A stretch of 64,000 bases of DNA from Nocardiopsis trehalosi NBRC 14201 (GTDB lineage: Bacteria; Actinomycetota; Actinomycetes; Streptosporangiales; Streptosporangiaceae), in contig NZ_BCRK01000007.1 of NCBI RefSeq assembly GCF_001552555.1, positions 1 to 64,000 on the forward strand, read 5' to 3'. Both the position numbers and the translations under genes were made by a program. Shown here one piece after another: positions 10,571 through 22,646 of the stretch; position 1 is the stretch's first letter, and each line of letters begins with the position of its first letter. The notes under the pieces were generated by a model. It searched no databases, was not told the DNA's origin, and worked only from the letters and a program-made list of their open reading frames with translations.

Positions 10571-11818
10571 GTGACGGAACGGCATTGTCCGGTTCCCCTA
10601 ACATCACCGGGACACAATTTGATCGACACACGACTCCCCCACTCGCGCCGCGGTCGGCGCGTCCTCGCCGTCGCCGCCGCCTCCACCGCGGCCGCCCTGG
10701 CGTTCGGCTTCACCGCCGGTCCGGCGTTCGCCGACGGCGCCAAGGGCACCTACACGGACAACGCCCTCAACGGCCCCTCGGTCAAGACCGACCAGGGCGA
10801 GGTCAGCACGTCGCTGTTCAACCTCAAGCTCGAAGACGGCACGGTCCTGCAGACCTACTGCATCGACTTCGAGACCGACATCCGCAAGAACGCGGCGTAC
10901 CAGGAGGACGCCTGGGCGAACTACCCGGGCAAGGGCGCCTTCACCGAGCCCGCCAAGGTCCACTGGATCCTGCAGAACAGCTACCCGACGCTGAGCGCCG
11001 CCGACCTCGCGGCGGCCGCCGGTGTCGACGGCCTGAACGACCGGCAGGCCATGGCCGCCACCCAGGCCGCCATCTGGCACTTCAGCAACGGCGTCAACCT
11101 GCTGGACGACAACAACGCGAAGGTCAAGGCGGTCTACGACTACCTGATCGAGAACGCGCAGGACCTCCCGCAGACCAGCGAGCCCGACGCGTCGCTCTCG
11201 ATCACCCCGGCCACCGCCGAGGGCACCGCCGGCAGCACCATCGGCGAGTTCACGATCGAGACCAGCGCCGCGTCCGTGCCGCTGAACGTCGACGCCCCCG
11301 ACGGCGTCGAGCTGGTGGACCTGGAGACCGGCGAGCCGGTCACCGAGGCCTCCAGCGGCGACAAGCTCGGCTTCGAGGTCCCCGCCGACGCCGCGCCGGG
11401 CGAGGCGTCGGTGTCGGCCTCGGTCTCCGCCGAGGTGCACGCCGGCCGCCTGTTCAAGGGCACCGAGGACAAGCCGACCCAGACCCTCATCACCGCCGAG
11501 AGCGGCGAGGCCGAGGTCAGCGCCGCCGCGTCGGTCTCCTGGACCGAGGGCACCCAGCCCTCGCCGTCCCCGAGCCCGAGCACGCCGCCGAGCGAGTCCC
11601 CCTCGCCCAGCCCGACGCCGAGCGAGACCCCCTCGCCCAGCCCGAGCGAGACCCCGGACGACCGGCCGACCCCCGATGACGACGAGGACCTGCCGCTGAC
11701 GGGTGCCGCCATCGGCGGGCTCGTCGCCGCCGGTGTCGCCGCCGTCGGTGCCGGTGCCGCCGCCATGTACCTGAGCCGCAAGCGGCGGGGTGCCAACGGC
11801 GACTCCATCGACGGGTAG
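10571..11818 (+). CDS. TQXA thioester-domain surface protein, LPLTG anchor
   Basis: A 415-residue surface adhesin-like protein. It has a long signal peptide (RRGRR then a hydrophobic stretch, cut near AFA-DG at residues 52-55), a TQXA domain with both thioester partners (Cys97 in QTYCIDFETD and Gln165 in ATQAAIWHF), a repeat-like beta region (about 205-325), a Ser/Pro/Thr-rich spacer of SPSPTPSE type repeats, and the sorting signal LPLTG near residue 374 with membrane helix and basic tail. It is a paralog of the gene upstream. The GTG at 10571 has no clear ribosome-binding site; a TTG at 10619 would still leave a usable signal peptide. Sortase attachment to peptidoglycan is inferred. Confidence 0.88.
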   Translation: MTERHCPVPLTSPGHNLIDTRLPHSRRGRRVLAVAAASTAAALAFGFTAGPAFADGAKGTYTDNALNGPSVKTDQGEVSTSLFNLKLEDGTVLQTYCIDFETDIRKNAAYQEDAWANYPGKGAFTEPAKVHWILQNSYPTLSAADLAAAAGVDGLNDRQAMAATQAAIWHFSNGVNLLDDNNAKVKAVYDYLIENAQDLPQTSEPDASLSITPATAEGTAGSTIGEFTIETSAASVPLNVDAPDGVELVDLETGEPVTEASSGDKLGFEVPADAAPGEASVSASVSAEVHAGRLFKGTEDKPTQTLITAESGEAEVSAAASVSWTEGTQPSPSPSPSTPPSESPSPSPTPSETPSPSPSETPDDRPTPDDDEDLPLTGAAIGGLVAAGVAAVGAGAAAMYLSRKRRGANGDSIDG

Positions 11819-11853
11819 TACCCGCCGGACCCCCGCCTGAGCGGGGGAACGGC

Positions 11854-11886
11854 GACGCCCGCCGCAGCGCTGCTGCGGCGGGCGTC
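11854..11886. terminator. Bidirectional hairpin terminator
   Basis: A perfect 14-bp stem (11854-11867 with 11873-11886, 5-nt loop) between the convergent TQXA gene and gatA. A second smaller GC hairpin sits just before it at about 11830-11847. Confidence 0.75.
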
Positions 11887-11949
11887 GTCATGTCCGGGGC
11901 CCGCGCGGTCGGCCGGCCCGGTCCCCGCGGGGGCCGGGCCGGCCGCCGG

Positions 11950-13452
11950 TCACACCGCCATGGGGCTGCGCGCCAGCAGGGGCCCGCCGTCGCGGTCGGC
12001 GAGCGCCGCCTCGACGGCCGCGCCCACCCGGTAGGCGCGGTCGTCGGCCAGCGCCGGGGCGAGGATCTGCAGCCCCACCGGCAGGCCGTCCTCGGGCGCC
12101 AGCCCGCACGGCACCGACAGCGCGGCGCTCCCCGCCAGGTTGGTCGGGATGGTGCACAGGTCGGCGAGGTACATCGCCATGGGGTCGTCGGTGCGCTCGC
12201 CGATGGGGAACGCCGTGGTGGGCGTCGTGGGCGAGACCAGCACGTCGACGTTGGCGAACGCGGCGTCGAAGTCGCGCTTGATCAGCGTGCGGACCTGCTG
12301 CGCCGACCCGTAGTAGGCGTCGTAGTAGCCGCTCGACAGGGCGTAGGTGCCCAGGATGATGCGCCGCTTGACCTCGGGGCCGAACCCCTCGGCGCGGGTC
12401 AGCGCCATGACCTCCTCGGCGCTGCGCGTGCCGTCGTCGCCCACCCGCAGGCCGTAGCGCATGGCGTCGAACCGGGCCAGGTTGGACGACGCCTCGCTGG
12501 GCGCGATGAGGTAGTAGGCGGCGAGCGCGGCGTCGAAGCTCGGGCACGACACCTCGACCACCTTGGCGCCCAGCGCCTCCAGCAGCTCCACCGCCTCGTG
12601 GAAGCGGCGCAGCACACCGGGCTGGAAGCCCGCGCCGTCGAACTCCCGGATGACGCCGACCCGCATGCCGGCGACGTCGGCGCGCCGGGCGGCCTCGACC
12701 ACCGGCGGGACCGGGGCGTCGACGGAGGTGGAGTCGCGCGGGTCGTGGCCGGAGAACGCCTCGTGCAGCAGGGCGGCGTCGAGGACGTTGCGGGCGAACG
12801 GACCCGGGGTGTCGAGCGACGACGCGAACGCGATCAGGCCGTAGCGCGACGACCCGCCGTAGGTGGGCTTGGCGCCGACGAGCCCGCACACCGCGGCCGG
12901 CTGGCGGATGGACCCGCCGGTGTCGGTGCCGGTGGCCAGCGGCGCCTCGAACGCGGCGACGGCCGCCGAGGAGCCGCCGGAGGACCCGCCGGGGATGCGG
13001 GAGAGGTCCCACGGGTTGCGGGTGGGGCCGTAGGCGGAGTTCTCGGTGGAGGAGCCCATGGCGAACTCGTCCATGTTGGTCTTGCCGAGGATGACCAGGC
13101 CGGCCTCGCGCAGCCGCGCGGTGACGGTGGCGTCGTAGGGGGGCCGCCACCCTTCGAGGATGCGCGACGCGGCCGTGGTGGGCATGTCCTTGGTGCTGAA
13201 CACGTCCTTGTGGGCGACCGGGACGCCCGCGAGGGGGCCCAGCTCGGCGCCGTCGGCGCGGCGGGCGTCGACCGCCCGCGCCTGGTCGAGCGCGGTGTCG
13301 CGGTCGACGTGCAGGAACGCGTTCACCTCGGGGTCGACCTCGGCGATGCGGTCGAGGTAGGCGGTGGTGGCCTCGACGGAGGAGGTGTCGCCGGCGCTGA
13401 TGGCGGCGCCGAGTTCGGCCGCGCTCATGCGGATGAGGTCGGTGGCGGTCAC
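11950..13452 (-). CDS. gatA: Asp/Glu-tRNA(Asn/Gln) amidotransferase subunit A
   Basis: Amidase-signature glutaminase subunit of GatCAB; it releases ammonia from glutamine for transfer by GatB. The Ser-cisSer-Lys triad is visible: Lys in [18 protein letters not shown], the cis-Ser in [11 protein letters not shown], and the nucleophile in [10 protein letters not shown]. The 500 residues match the family. The GTG start overlaps the gatC stop by four bases (GTGA), so translation is coupled to gatC. GatB is not adjacent, but no other GatCAB genes are seen in the window, so these three most likely form one enzyme. Confidence 0.96.
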   Translation of the reverse strand: MTATDLIRMSAAELGAAISAGDTSSVEATTAYLDRIAEVDPEVNAFLHVDRDTALDQARAVDARRADGAELGPLAGVPVAHKDVFSTKDMPTTAASRILEGWRPPYDATVTARLREAGLVILGKTNMDEFAMGSSTENSAYGPTRNPWDLSRIPGGSSGGSSAAVAAFEAPLATGTDTGGSIRQPAAVCGLVGAKPTYGGSSRYGLIAFASSLDTPGPFARNVLDAALLHEAFSGHDPRDSTSVDAPVPPVVEAARRADVAGMRVGVIREFDGAGFQPGVLRRFHEAVELLEALGAKVVEVSCPSFDAALAAYYLIAPSEASSNLARFDAMRYGLRVGDDGTRSAEEVMALTRAEGFGPEVKRRIILGTYALSSGYYDAYYGSAQQVRTLIKRDFDAAFANVDVLVSPTTPTTAFPIGERTDDPMAMYLADLCTIPTNLAGSAALSVPCGLAPEDGLPVGLQILAPALADDRAYRVGAAVEAALADRDGGPLLARSPMAV

Positions 13453-13748
13453 TCCTCCTCCCCCAGGATGCGCGGCACGCGGAAGCGCTGGTCCTCGACC
13501 GCGGGCGCGCCCGCCAGCGCCTCGTCGGGGCTCAGCCCCGGCAGGGCGACGTCGGCGCGGTGGACGTTGGTCAGCGGCAGGGCGTGCGAGGTCGGCGGGA
13601 TGTCGCCCTGGGCGACCTCCTGCACCTTGGCCACAGCCGAGAGGATCTCGTCGAGCTGGGCGGCGAGCCGGTCGAGCTCGTCCTCGGGCAGCGCCAGCCG
13701 CGACAGCCGGGCGAGGTGGGCGACCTCATCGCGGGTGATGGCGGACAT
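13449..13748 (-). CDS. gatC: Asp/Glu-tRNA(Asn/Gln) amidotransferase subunit C
   Basis: The small subunit that wraps around GatA and GatB and stabilises the complex. The 99-residue sequence has the family opening [21 protein letters not shown] and the [13 protein letters not shown]...FRVPRIL end typical of GatC. ATG 13748 is chosen; a TTG three codons upstream (13757) is possible, and neither has a good ribosome-binding site. First gene of gatCA. Confidence 0.94.
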   Translation of the reverse strand: MSAITRDEVAHLARLSRLALPEDELDRLAAQLDEILSAVAKVQEVAQGDIPPTSHALPLTNVHRADVALPGLSPDEALAGAPAVEDQRFRVPRILGEEE

Positions 13749-13864
13749 GTTCAACAAACCGTTTCTTCGGTGGATGCGGACGCGTCAATCCTATGGCCGC
13801 CCGGTGCGGGGCGTCGTCGGACGCGGGGCGGCGCCCGCCGCCAGCGCCGCCTACACGGCGCCGC

Positions 13865-15922
13865 CTACACGGTGCCGGAGGGCTCCTCGGCGCGGCGGCC
13901 GCGCCCGAGGTTGCGCAGCAGCCAGCCGGAGACCTCGGCGGCCTCCAGCGGCGGGGCGAAGAACCGGCCCTGCGCGGCGTGGCAGCCCATGGCCCGCATG
14001 GCCTCGGCCACGGCCTCGGTCTCGACGCCCTCGGCGACGGCGCGCATGCCCAGCGTGCCGACGAGGTCGACCGCGGACTCCACGATGACCCGGCCGTCGG
14101 GGTCGGCGACGCTGCGGCGGACGAAGGACTCGTCGATCTTGATCTCCTCGACCGGCAGGCCCTTGAGCCGGGCGAGGGTGAAGTAGCCGGTGCCGAAGTC
14201 GTCCAGGGACAGCGACACCCCGAGGTCGGCGAGGGCGAGGATGGTGGGGGTGACGGCGTCGGCCTCGGCCACCATGACGCGCTCGCTGATCTCCAGGCGC
14301 AGGCCCTCGGGGCTGACGCCGTGGCGGCGCAGCCCGGCGGCGACGATGTCGGGCAGGGTGGGGTCGAGGAGTTCGCGCGCCGAGAGGTTGATCGCCACAG
14401 GGATGTGGAACCCCTCGGCCCGCCAGTGGGCGATCCGCGGCAGGGTCTGCTCCATGACCTCGTGGGTGAAGCTGCGCATCAGGTAGGACTGCTCGACCAT
14501 GGGGACGAACTCCTCGGGCGGGAGCACGCCCCGCTGCGGGTGCCGCCAGCGCACCAGCGCCTCCAGGCCCACCGCGCGGCGGTCGGCCAGGCTCACCTTC
14601 GGCTGGTAGAACATCTCGAGCTCGCCCTCGACCAGGGCCCGCCGCAGCTCGCCGAACAGGCTGAGCCGGGCGGTGGAGTTGCGGTCCTTGTGCGGCGCGT
14701 ACAGCTCGACGCCGGTGCGCCGCTCCTTGGCGACGTACATGGCGACGTCGGCCCGCTGCATGAGGAGTTCGAAGTCGGGCGCGTGGTTGGGGTAGAGCGC
14801 GATGCCGACGCTGGCCTCGATGTCGAAGTCCATGCCGTCGAGCCGCATGGGCTCGGCCAGCGACACCCGCAGCCGGGTGGCGACCTCGCGCGCCGACGCG
14901 GCGTCGCGCACCTGCGGGAGCAGGACCGCGAACTCGTCGCCGCCCAGGCGCGCCACCAGGTCGCCGGGGCGGACGCTGTGGGTGAGCCGGCGCGCCACGG
15001 TCTGCAGGAGGCGGTCGCCGGTGGGATGGCCGAGGGTGTCGTTGACCTCCTTGAACCGGTCGAGGTCGAGCAGCAGCAGGCCGACGCGCTGCTTGCGCTG
15101 CTCGGCGTCGGCCAGCGCCTCCTGGGTGCGCACGATGAGCAGTTTTCGGTTGGCCAGCCCGGTGAGCTCGTCGTGGTTGGCCTGGTGCTCGCGCTTCACC
15201 GACAGGGTGGCGCTGGTGTAGAGGGCGACCAGGGGCAGCGAGAACAGCGGGACCAGCCACACGGAGTGGGCCATGGCGACCACGACGAGCGGGGCGAGGC
15301 TGAGCAGCACCCCGTTGACGAAGAGCCGCTGGCCGAGGTCCTTGCCGAGCACGGTGTGCAGCGGCGCCCGTTCGTGCATGGCGATCGCGCACTCGACCAG
15401 CACCAGGTTGGTGATGAAGTAGGCGGCGGTGGCGAGGGCGACGACGAGGAGTTCGGGGCCCTGCGGCACCCACGGGACCGGGACGGGGCCGGGGGTGAGC
15501 ACGCGCAGGACGAAGTCGGCGCCGCCGAAGGCGAGCACGTACTGGGCGATGTTGAACGCGGTGCGGTGCGGCGCGTGGCCGCGCGCGATGCCCGCGATGA
15601 CCGTGGCGACGGCCTGCACCACCCCGGCGACCGGCAGGCCGTAGGAGATGAGCAGCGCGAAGGAGAACGGCAGCGAGGTGGGGGCGCCGCCCTCGGAACC
15701 GGTGTGGGGGGTGGCGATGGGGCGGAGTTCGCCGAGGATGACCATGCACAGGGTGACCCAGACCAGCGGCTCGCGGGCCAGCTGCTCCAGCCGGCCGACG
15801 CCGAAGACGTAGACGGACACGCCGAGGAGCGCGCAGCCCGCCACGGTGGTGCTGGCGAGGTAGAGCCACAGCGGTGTCCCGATCCGGGGTCCCAGGTCCC
15901 TGGTGCTGGTGGCATCCAACAT
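13865..15922 (-). CDS. rmdB: Membrane GGDEF-EAL c-di-GMP protein (RmdB-like)
   Basis: A 685-residue protein with about six membrane segments in the first 230 residues, then a GGDEF domain (RLGGDEF near 327, preceded by the RPGD inhibitory I-site) and an EAL domain (EALVRW near 452; INLSARE, LEISE, DDFGTGY, EIKID, AEGVE all kept). Both activities could be intact, with cyclase feedback control through the I-site. Location beside ligA fits Streptomyces rmdB, a c-di-GMP phosphodiesterase influencing development. ATG 15922 has GAGGA 6 nt upstream; a longer start at 16033 would add 37 low-complexity residues. It lacks the PAS domain of the paralog at 3850-6558. Confidence 0.9.
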   Translation of the reverse strand: MLDATSTRDLGPRIGTPLWLYLASTTVAGCALLGVSVYVFGVGRLEQLAREPLVWVTLCMVILGELRPIATPHTGSEGGAPTSLPFSFALLISYGLPVAGVVQAVATVIAGIARGHAPHRTAFNIAQYVLAFGGADFVLRVLTPGPVPVPWVPQGPELLVVALATAAYFITNLVLVECAIAMHERAPLHTVLGKDLGQRLFVNGVLLSLAPLVVVAMAHSVWLVPLFSLPLVALYTSATLSVKREHQANHDELTGLANRKLLIVRTQEALADAEQRKQRVGLLLLDLDRFKEVNDTLGHPTGDRLLQTVARRLTHSVRPGDLVARLGGDEFAVLLPQVRDAASAREVATRLRVSLAEPMRLDGMDFDIEASVGIALYPNHAPDFELLMQRADVAMYVAKERRTGVELYAPHKDRNSTARLSLFGELRRALVEGELEMFYQPKVSLADRRAVGLEALVRWRHPQRGVLPPEEFVPMVEQSYLMRSFTHEVMEQTLPRIAHWRAEGFHIPVAINLSARELLDPTLPDIVAAGLRRHGVSPEGLRLEISERVMVAEADAVTPTILALADLGVSLSLDDFGTGYFTLARLKGLPVEEIKIDESFVRRSVADPDGRVIVESAVDLVGTLGMRAVAEGVETEAVAEAMRAMGCHAAQGRFFAPPLEAAEVSGWLLRNLGRGRRAEEPSGTV

Positions 15923-16231
15923 AGACGTCCTCAGGGGGTGCTCATGGGAGTCGGCACCGGGCGGGGACGTCCCCCTCCCGGTGCCGCTCCGCGCGAGATC
16001 TTCGTTCACGGTCACCGCTCCGGTCACCCCCATGACCGTCGCGGCTCGGCTGCGAGTGTGCGGTGCGCCCGGCCGGCCCTCGATTCAGCTTACGTGGCTT
16101 CATCACCGGGTGTCGCCGAACGGGAACTATAAGTGAGGCGCCCGTCGCCTGGGAGAATCGCCCGATTCGATCCAGAATACTGCGACAGGTAGCCTAGTGA
16201 TCGCACATCGTAGAGGCCAGAGGGCGCGGTT
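15923..16231. other. Promoter region of the RmdB-like gene
   Basis: About 310 bp without a supported gene. On the minus strand TATAGT (16131-16126) could be the -10 of the GGDEF-EAL gene, though the -35 is poor. Confidence 0.35.
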
Positions 16232-16276
16232 GACCAGCGGCGGGGCCCGGCACCGTGGACCGGGCCCCGCCGCTGG

Positions 16277-16278
<2 letters not shown>
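16232..16278 (-). terminator. Strong hairpin terminator of ligA
   Basis: A perfect 19-bp inverted repeat (16232-16250 with 16260-16278) around a 9-nt loop. The outer arm includes part of the ligA stop codon. This is the longest perfect stem seen in the window. Confidence 0.8.
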
Positions 16279-19511
<3,233 letters not shown>

Positions 19512-19562
19512 GAGGCCCAAGGTTAGAGCACCCCCGGCGGCCGCCCGCCCCGCCCGCGCCGG

Positions 19563-20366
19563 TCAGCCGCGCGCGGCCGCCCCGCTGCCCCCGCCGCCGG
19601 GCGCGCGGCCGACGGTGAGCAGGAACGTCACCACGGTGAGGAACCGGCCGGTGCGCGCCCGCTCCTGCTGCTCGGCGGTCCACGCCGCGGCCTCCGCGTC
19701 GGTCACCGCACCGGTGGCGCGGGCGGCCGCCGCCGCGCCCGTGGCGACCGGCAGCAGCTCCGGCTCGGTGAACACGGTGCTGTGCGCCTCGACCCGCACG
19801 TCCGTGAAGCCGGCGTCGAGCAGCAGCCGGCGGGACGCGCGGGCCGCCCACGGCGCCGCGGTGGACTCGGCGTGGGCGCGCAGCACGCGCAGCGTCAGGT
19901 CGCGGTCGGCGGCGTCCATCGCCGTCAGGTCCCAGTCCTGCCCGACGAGGACGGCCGTGCCGCCGGGCGCGAGGACCCGGCGGGCCTCGGCGACGGCGGC
20001 GGCCGGGTCGGCCAGCGCGTGCAGGAGGCGCTCGGCGCGGTAGCCGGCCGCGGTCCCGTCGGGCAGGGGCAGGCGGGCGGCGTCGCCGGCGCGGAACTCG
20101 GCGCGGGGGGCGCGGGCACGGGCGACGGCCAGCATGTCCTCGTCGGTGTCGACGCCGATCACGCGGACGCCGCGGTCGGTCAGCTCCCGGGCCGCCGTGC
20201 CGGGGCCGCAGCCCGCGTCGACCACGAGGTCGCCGGGGCCGGCGGCGAGGAGGTCGTGGCCGCGGGCGCGCAGCGCCGCGGTGTCGGGGCGGGCGTCGAC
20301 CATGTCGAGCAGGGCCGCGAGCGGGGGCACGGTCGGGTCGGCGGGGTGGGACGTGTCGGGTGCCAT
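19563..20366 (-). CDS. Class I SAM-dependent methyltransferase
   Basis: A 267-residue Rossmann-fold methyltransferase. Motif I is VVDAGCGPGTAARELTDRG, the acidic residue binding the SAM ribose is in VIGVDTDEDML, and the post-motif RRVLAPGGTAVLVGQDWD is typical of the Methyltransf_11/25 groups. The substrate is unknown. The start at ATG 20366 has a strong GGAGG 6 nt upstream; longer frames lack this. It is transcribed away from the MerR gene, with only 79 bp between the starts, so MerR is a likely regulator. Confidence 0.85.
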   Translation of the reverse strand: MAPDTSHPADPTVPPLAALLDMVDARPDTAALRARGHDLLAAGPGDLVVDAGCGPGTAARELTDRGVRVIGVDTDEDMLAVARARAPRAEFRAGDAARLPLPDGTAAGYRAERLLHALADPAAAVAEARRVLAPGGTAVLVGQDWDLTAMDAADRDLTLRVLRAHAESTAAPWAARASRRLLLDAGFTDVRVEAHSTVFTEPELLPVATGAAAAARATGAVTDAEAAAWTAEQQERARTGRFLTVVTFLLTVGRAPGGGGSGAAARG

Positions 20367-20410
20367 GGGGCCTCCACGGGTCGGGCGGCGGCCGCGCGGG
20401 CCGCCGGGGC

Positions 20411-20459
20411 TTGCCGTCGCGGACAGCCTGCGGCTTAATGTCGACGTGAAGTCAACTTC
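20411..20459 (+). promoter_or_regulatory. Promoter and dyad at the MerR gene start
   Basis: TTGCCG at 20411-20416 and CTTAAT at 20434-20439 (17-bp spacer) would place the transcript start at or next to the GTG start codon at 20446, giving a leaderless mRNA. A 12-bp dyad GAAGT-CA-ACTTC lies at 20448-20459, over the first codons, and may be a MerR operator for the divergent pair. Confidence 0.4.
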
Positions 20460-20919
20460 GGACGGGGACCTGTCCATCGGCGAGGTGGCCGCCCGGTTCG
20501 GCGTGGCCGCCCACGTGCTGCGGCACTGGGAGTCCGTGGGCCTGCTGGCGCCGCGCCGCGTCGGGGGCCGGCGCCGCTACACGGCCGACGACACCGTGCG
20601 CGTGGCGGTGATCCTGCGCGGCAAGGAGGCCGGGTTCGGCCTGGACCGGCTGCGGGCGGTCCTGGCGGCCGACTGCGCCGAGGCCCGGCGCGCGGTCATG
20701 GCGGAGCACCTGGCCGAACTGGACGCGCGGATCGAGCGCGCGCGCACGGCACGGGACCTGCTCGCCCGCGCCCTCGACTGCGACCACGCCGACGTGGCCG
20801 ACTGCCCGCACTTCCGGGAGTTCATCGAGGGGCGGGACGCGGCGGCCGCGCGGGCGTCCGCCGAGGGGCGCGGGCAGGCGCCGCTGTTCGCGCCGCTGGG
20901 GGCGGCGGGGTCAGGCTGA
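20446..20919 (+). CDS. MerR-family transcriptional regulator
   Basis: A 157-residue regulator. The winged helix-turn-helix at the N-terminus reads LSIGEVAARFGVAAHVLRHWESVGLLAP...GRRRYTADD, followed by a coiled-coil dimerisation helix (EARRAVMAEHLAELDARIERARTARDLLARAL). A C-terminal DCDHADVADCPHF stretch with two Cys and two His could bind a metal or other ligand. GTG 20446 is the only sensible start and appears leaderless. It faces a methyltransferase gene. Its last nine bases overlap the end of the convergent DedA-like gene. Confidence 0.88.
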   Translation: MKSTSDGDLSIGEVAARFGVAAHVLRHWESVGLLAPRRVGGRRRYTADDTVRVAVILRGKEAGFGLDRLRAVLAADCAEARRAVMAEHLAELDARIERARTARDLLARALDCDHADVADCPHFREFIEGRDAAAARASAEGRGQAPLFAPLGAAGSG

Positions 20920-21411
20920 GGGGACCCGGTCGCCGCGGGGGGCGGAGCGGGCGCGGCGGCGGCGCAGCACGGCGACGGCCGCGAGGACCGCGAGCACGAC
21001 GGCCGCGGCGCCCGCCGCCAGGGCCGGCGACTCCAGGAACAGGCGCCACCAGACGGCGACGACCGCCAGCCCGCCGAGGCTGTAGATGGCGGCCCACAGG
21101 GCGCAGCCCGGGAGCATGGCGGCGAGGTAGCGGGGGAAGGACATGCGCATGGCGCCGGCGGCGGCGTGCACCGCGGTCTGGATGCCCACCGTGGCGTAGG
21201 AGAGCGTGACCACCGGCGGGCCGAACCGGTTGATCAGCCGTTCGGCGCGCCGCAGCCGGTCGCCCAGCCGGGCGCCGAGCCGCGAGCGGTGCAGACCCGC
21301 GCCCACCCCGCGGCCGATCCAGTACGTGGCCTGGGTGCGCAGCAGCACGATCACGAAGAGGACGGCGTAGACGATCCAGAAGGGCTGCCCCCTCAGGAAC
21401 TCGTACTCCAT
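20911..21411 (-). CDS. Small DedA/VTT-like membrane protein
   Basis: A 166-residue membrane protein with three to four hydrophobic segments: WIVYAVLFVIVLL near the start, a central segment (VVTLSYATVGIQTAVHAAAGAMRMSFPRYLAAMLPGCALWA), a segment around IYSLGGLAVVAVWW, and a C-terminal AAGAAAVVLAVLAAVAVL. It ends with a basic tail. The central re-entrant-like RYLAAMLPGC...W element resembles the VTT (SNARE-associated/DedA) fold, shorter than classic DedA. ATG 21411 has GGAGG 7 nt upstream. A DtxR-type iron box lies 29 bp upstream, which would make it iron-responsive. The transported substrate, if any, is unknown. Confidence 0.75.
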   Translation of the reverse strand: MEYEFLRGQPFWIVYAVLFVIVLLRTQATYWIGRGVGAGLHRSRLGARLGDRLRRAERLINRFGPPVVTLSYATVGIQTAVHAAAGAMRMSFPRYLAAMLPGCALWAAIYSLGGLAVVAVWWRLFLESPALAAGAAAVVLAVLAAVAVLRRRRARSAPRGDRVPSA

Positions 21412-21439
21412 CGCGCCCTCCGCTCCCCGGTCCGGCAAC

Positions 21440-21458
21440 TATGTTATGCCTAACCTAA
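21440..21458 (-). promoter_or_regulatory. DtxR/IdeR-type iron box
   Basis: On the minus strand the 19-mer TTAGGTTAGGCATAACATA matches the IdeR/DmdR consensus TTAGGTTAGGCTAACCTAA at 14 of 19 positions, with the first 11 bases identical. It lies 29 bp upstream of the DedA-like start codon, in promoter position. The second half-site is degenerate. Confidence 0.5.
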
Positions 21459-21551
21459 CTTCGGCGACAGGGGAGGTGGGCCGCCCAGCGGGTCGGCCGC
21501 GCCACACCCGCCCGGCCGGGCCGGCGCGTGTCGACGCGGACCGGCGCGGCC

Positions 21552-22646
21552 TCAGCCCGCCGCGGCCCCCTCGGACAGCCGCGCCGTCGCGGAGATGGTG
21601 GCCGACCCCAGCACGGTGTCGCCGTCGTAGAGCACGGCCGCCTGGCCGGCCGCCACGCCCGCGGCGGGGGTGTCGAGCCGGAGGGTGAGCACGCCGTCGC
21701 GCTCCCAGGCGCGGCACGGGTGGACCTCGCCGTGCGCGCGGAGCTGCACCGCGCAGGCGGTGGGCTCGGTCAGCGGGGCGCAGCCGCTCCAGACCGGGCG
21801 CTCGGCGGTGATCTCGTCGACCCGCAGCGACTCCCGCGGCCCCACGGTGACGCTGTTGTCGACCGGCTCGATCGACAGCACGTAGCGCCGGTCGGGCGCC
21901 CCGCCGAGGTTCAGCCCCTTGCGCTGGCCCACCGTGAAGCGGTGCGCGCCGTCGTGCGTGCCCAGCACCGCGCCGGACTCGTCCTTGATGGGGCCGGGGG
22001 TGGCGCCGAGGCGCCCGGAGAGGAAGCCGGAGGTGTCGCCGTCGGCGATGAAGCAGATGTCGTGGCTGTCGGGCTTGTCGGCCACCGCCAGGCCGCGGCG
22101 CTCGGCCTCGGCCCGGACCTCGGCCTTGGTGCAGTCGCCCAGCGGGAACATGGCGTGGTCGAGCTGGTCGCGGCGCAGGACCGCGAGCACGTAGGACTGG
22201 TCCTTGGCGAGGTCGACGCTGCGCCGCAGCCGGCCGTCGACCAGCCGGACGTGGTGGCCGGTGCACACCGCGTCGAAGCCCAGCGCGACCGCCCGGTCGA
22301 GCACCGCCGCGAACTTGATCTTCTCGTTGCACCGCAGGCACGGGTTGGGGGTGCGCCCCGCCGCGTACTCGGCGACGAAGTCCTGCACCACGTCGCGGTC
22401 GAACTCCTCGGCCATGTCCCAGACGTAGAACGGGATGCCGATGACGTCCGCGGCGCGGCGGGCGTCGCGGGAGTCCTCGACCGTGCAGCACCCGCGGGCG
22501 CCCGTGCGGTAGGAGCGCGGGTTGGCGGACAGGGCGAGGTGCACCCCGGTCACGTCGTGGCCGGCCTCGGCCGCGCGCGCGGCCGCCACAGCGGAGTCGA
22601 CGCCGCCCGACATGGCGGCCAGTACACGGAGTCTCTGAGCGGTCAT
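21552..22646 (-). CDS. mnmA: tRNA-specific 2-thiouridylase
   Basis: Thiolates U34 of the Lys, Glu and Gln tRNAs, using ATP and sulfur relayed from a cysteine desulfurase. It has the PP-loop [10 protein letters not shown] near residue 12, the first catalytic Cys in TPNPCLRCN and the persulfide Cys in [11 protein letters not shown], then the [23 protein letters not shown] region and a C-terminal beta barrel. 364 residues, normal. A cysteine desulfurase gene lies 1.3 kb upstream on the same strand, separated here by one oppositely oriented gene. Confidence 0.96.
   Translation of the reverse strand: MTAQRLRVLAAMSGGVDSAVAAARAAEAGHDVTGVHLALSANPRSYRTGARGCCTVEDSRDARRAADVIGIPFYVWDMAEEFDRDVVQDFVAEYAAGRTPNPCLRCNEKIKFAAVLDRAVALGFDAVCTGHHVRLVDGRLRRSVDLAKDQSYVLAVLRRDQLDHAMFPLGDCTKAEVRAEAERRGLAVADKPDSHDICFIADGDTSGFLSGRLGATPGPIKDESGAVLGTHDGAHRFTVGQRKGLNLGGAPDRRYVLSIEPVDNSVTVGPRESLRVDEITAERPVWSGCAPLTEPTACAVQLRAHGEVHPCRAWERDGVLTLRLDTPAAGVAAGQAAVLYDGDTVLGSATISATARLSEGAAAG

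Noticed and set aside
15923-16033. Longer N-terminus for the RmdB-like protein from ATG 16033
   Set aside because: The added 37 residues are low complexity and that ATG has no good ribosome-binding site, whereas ATG 15922 has GAGGA.
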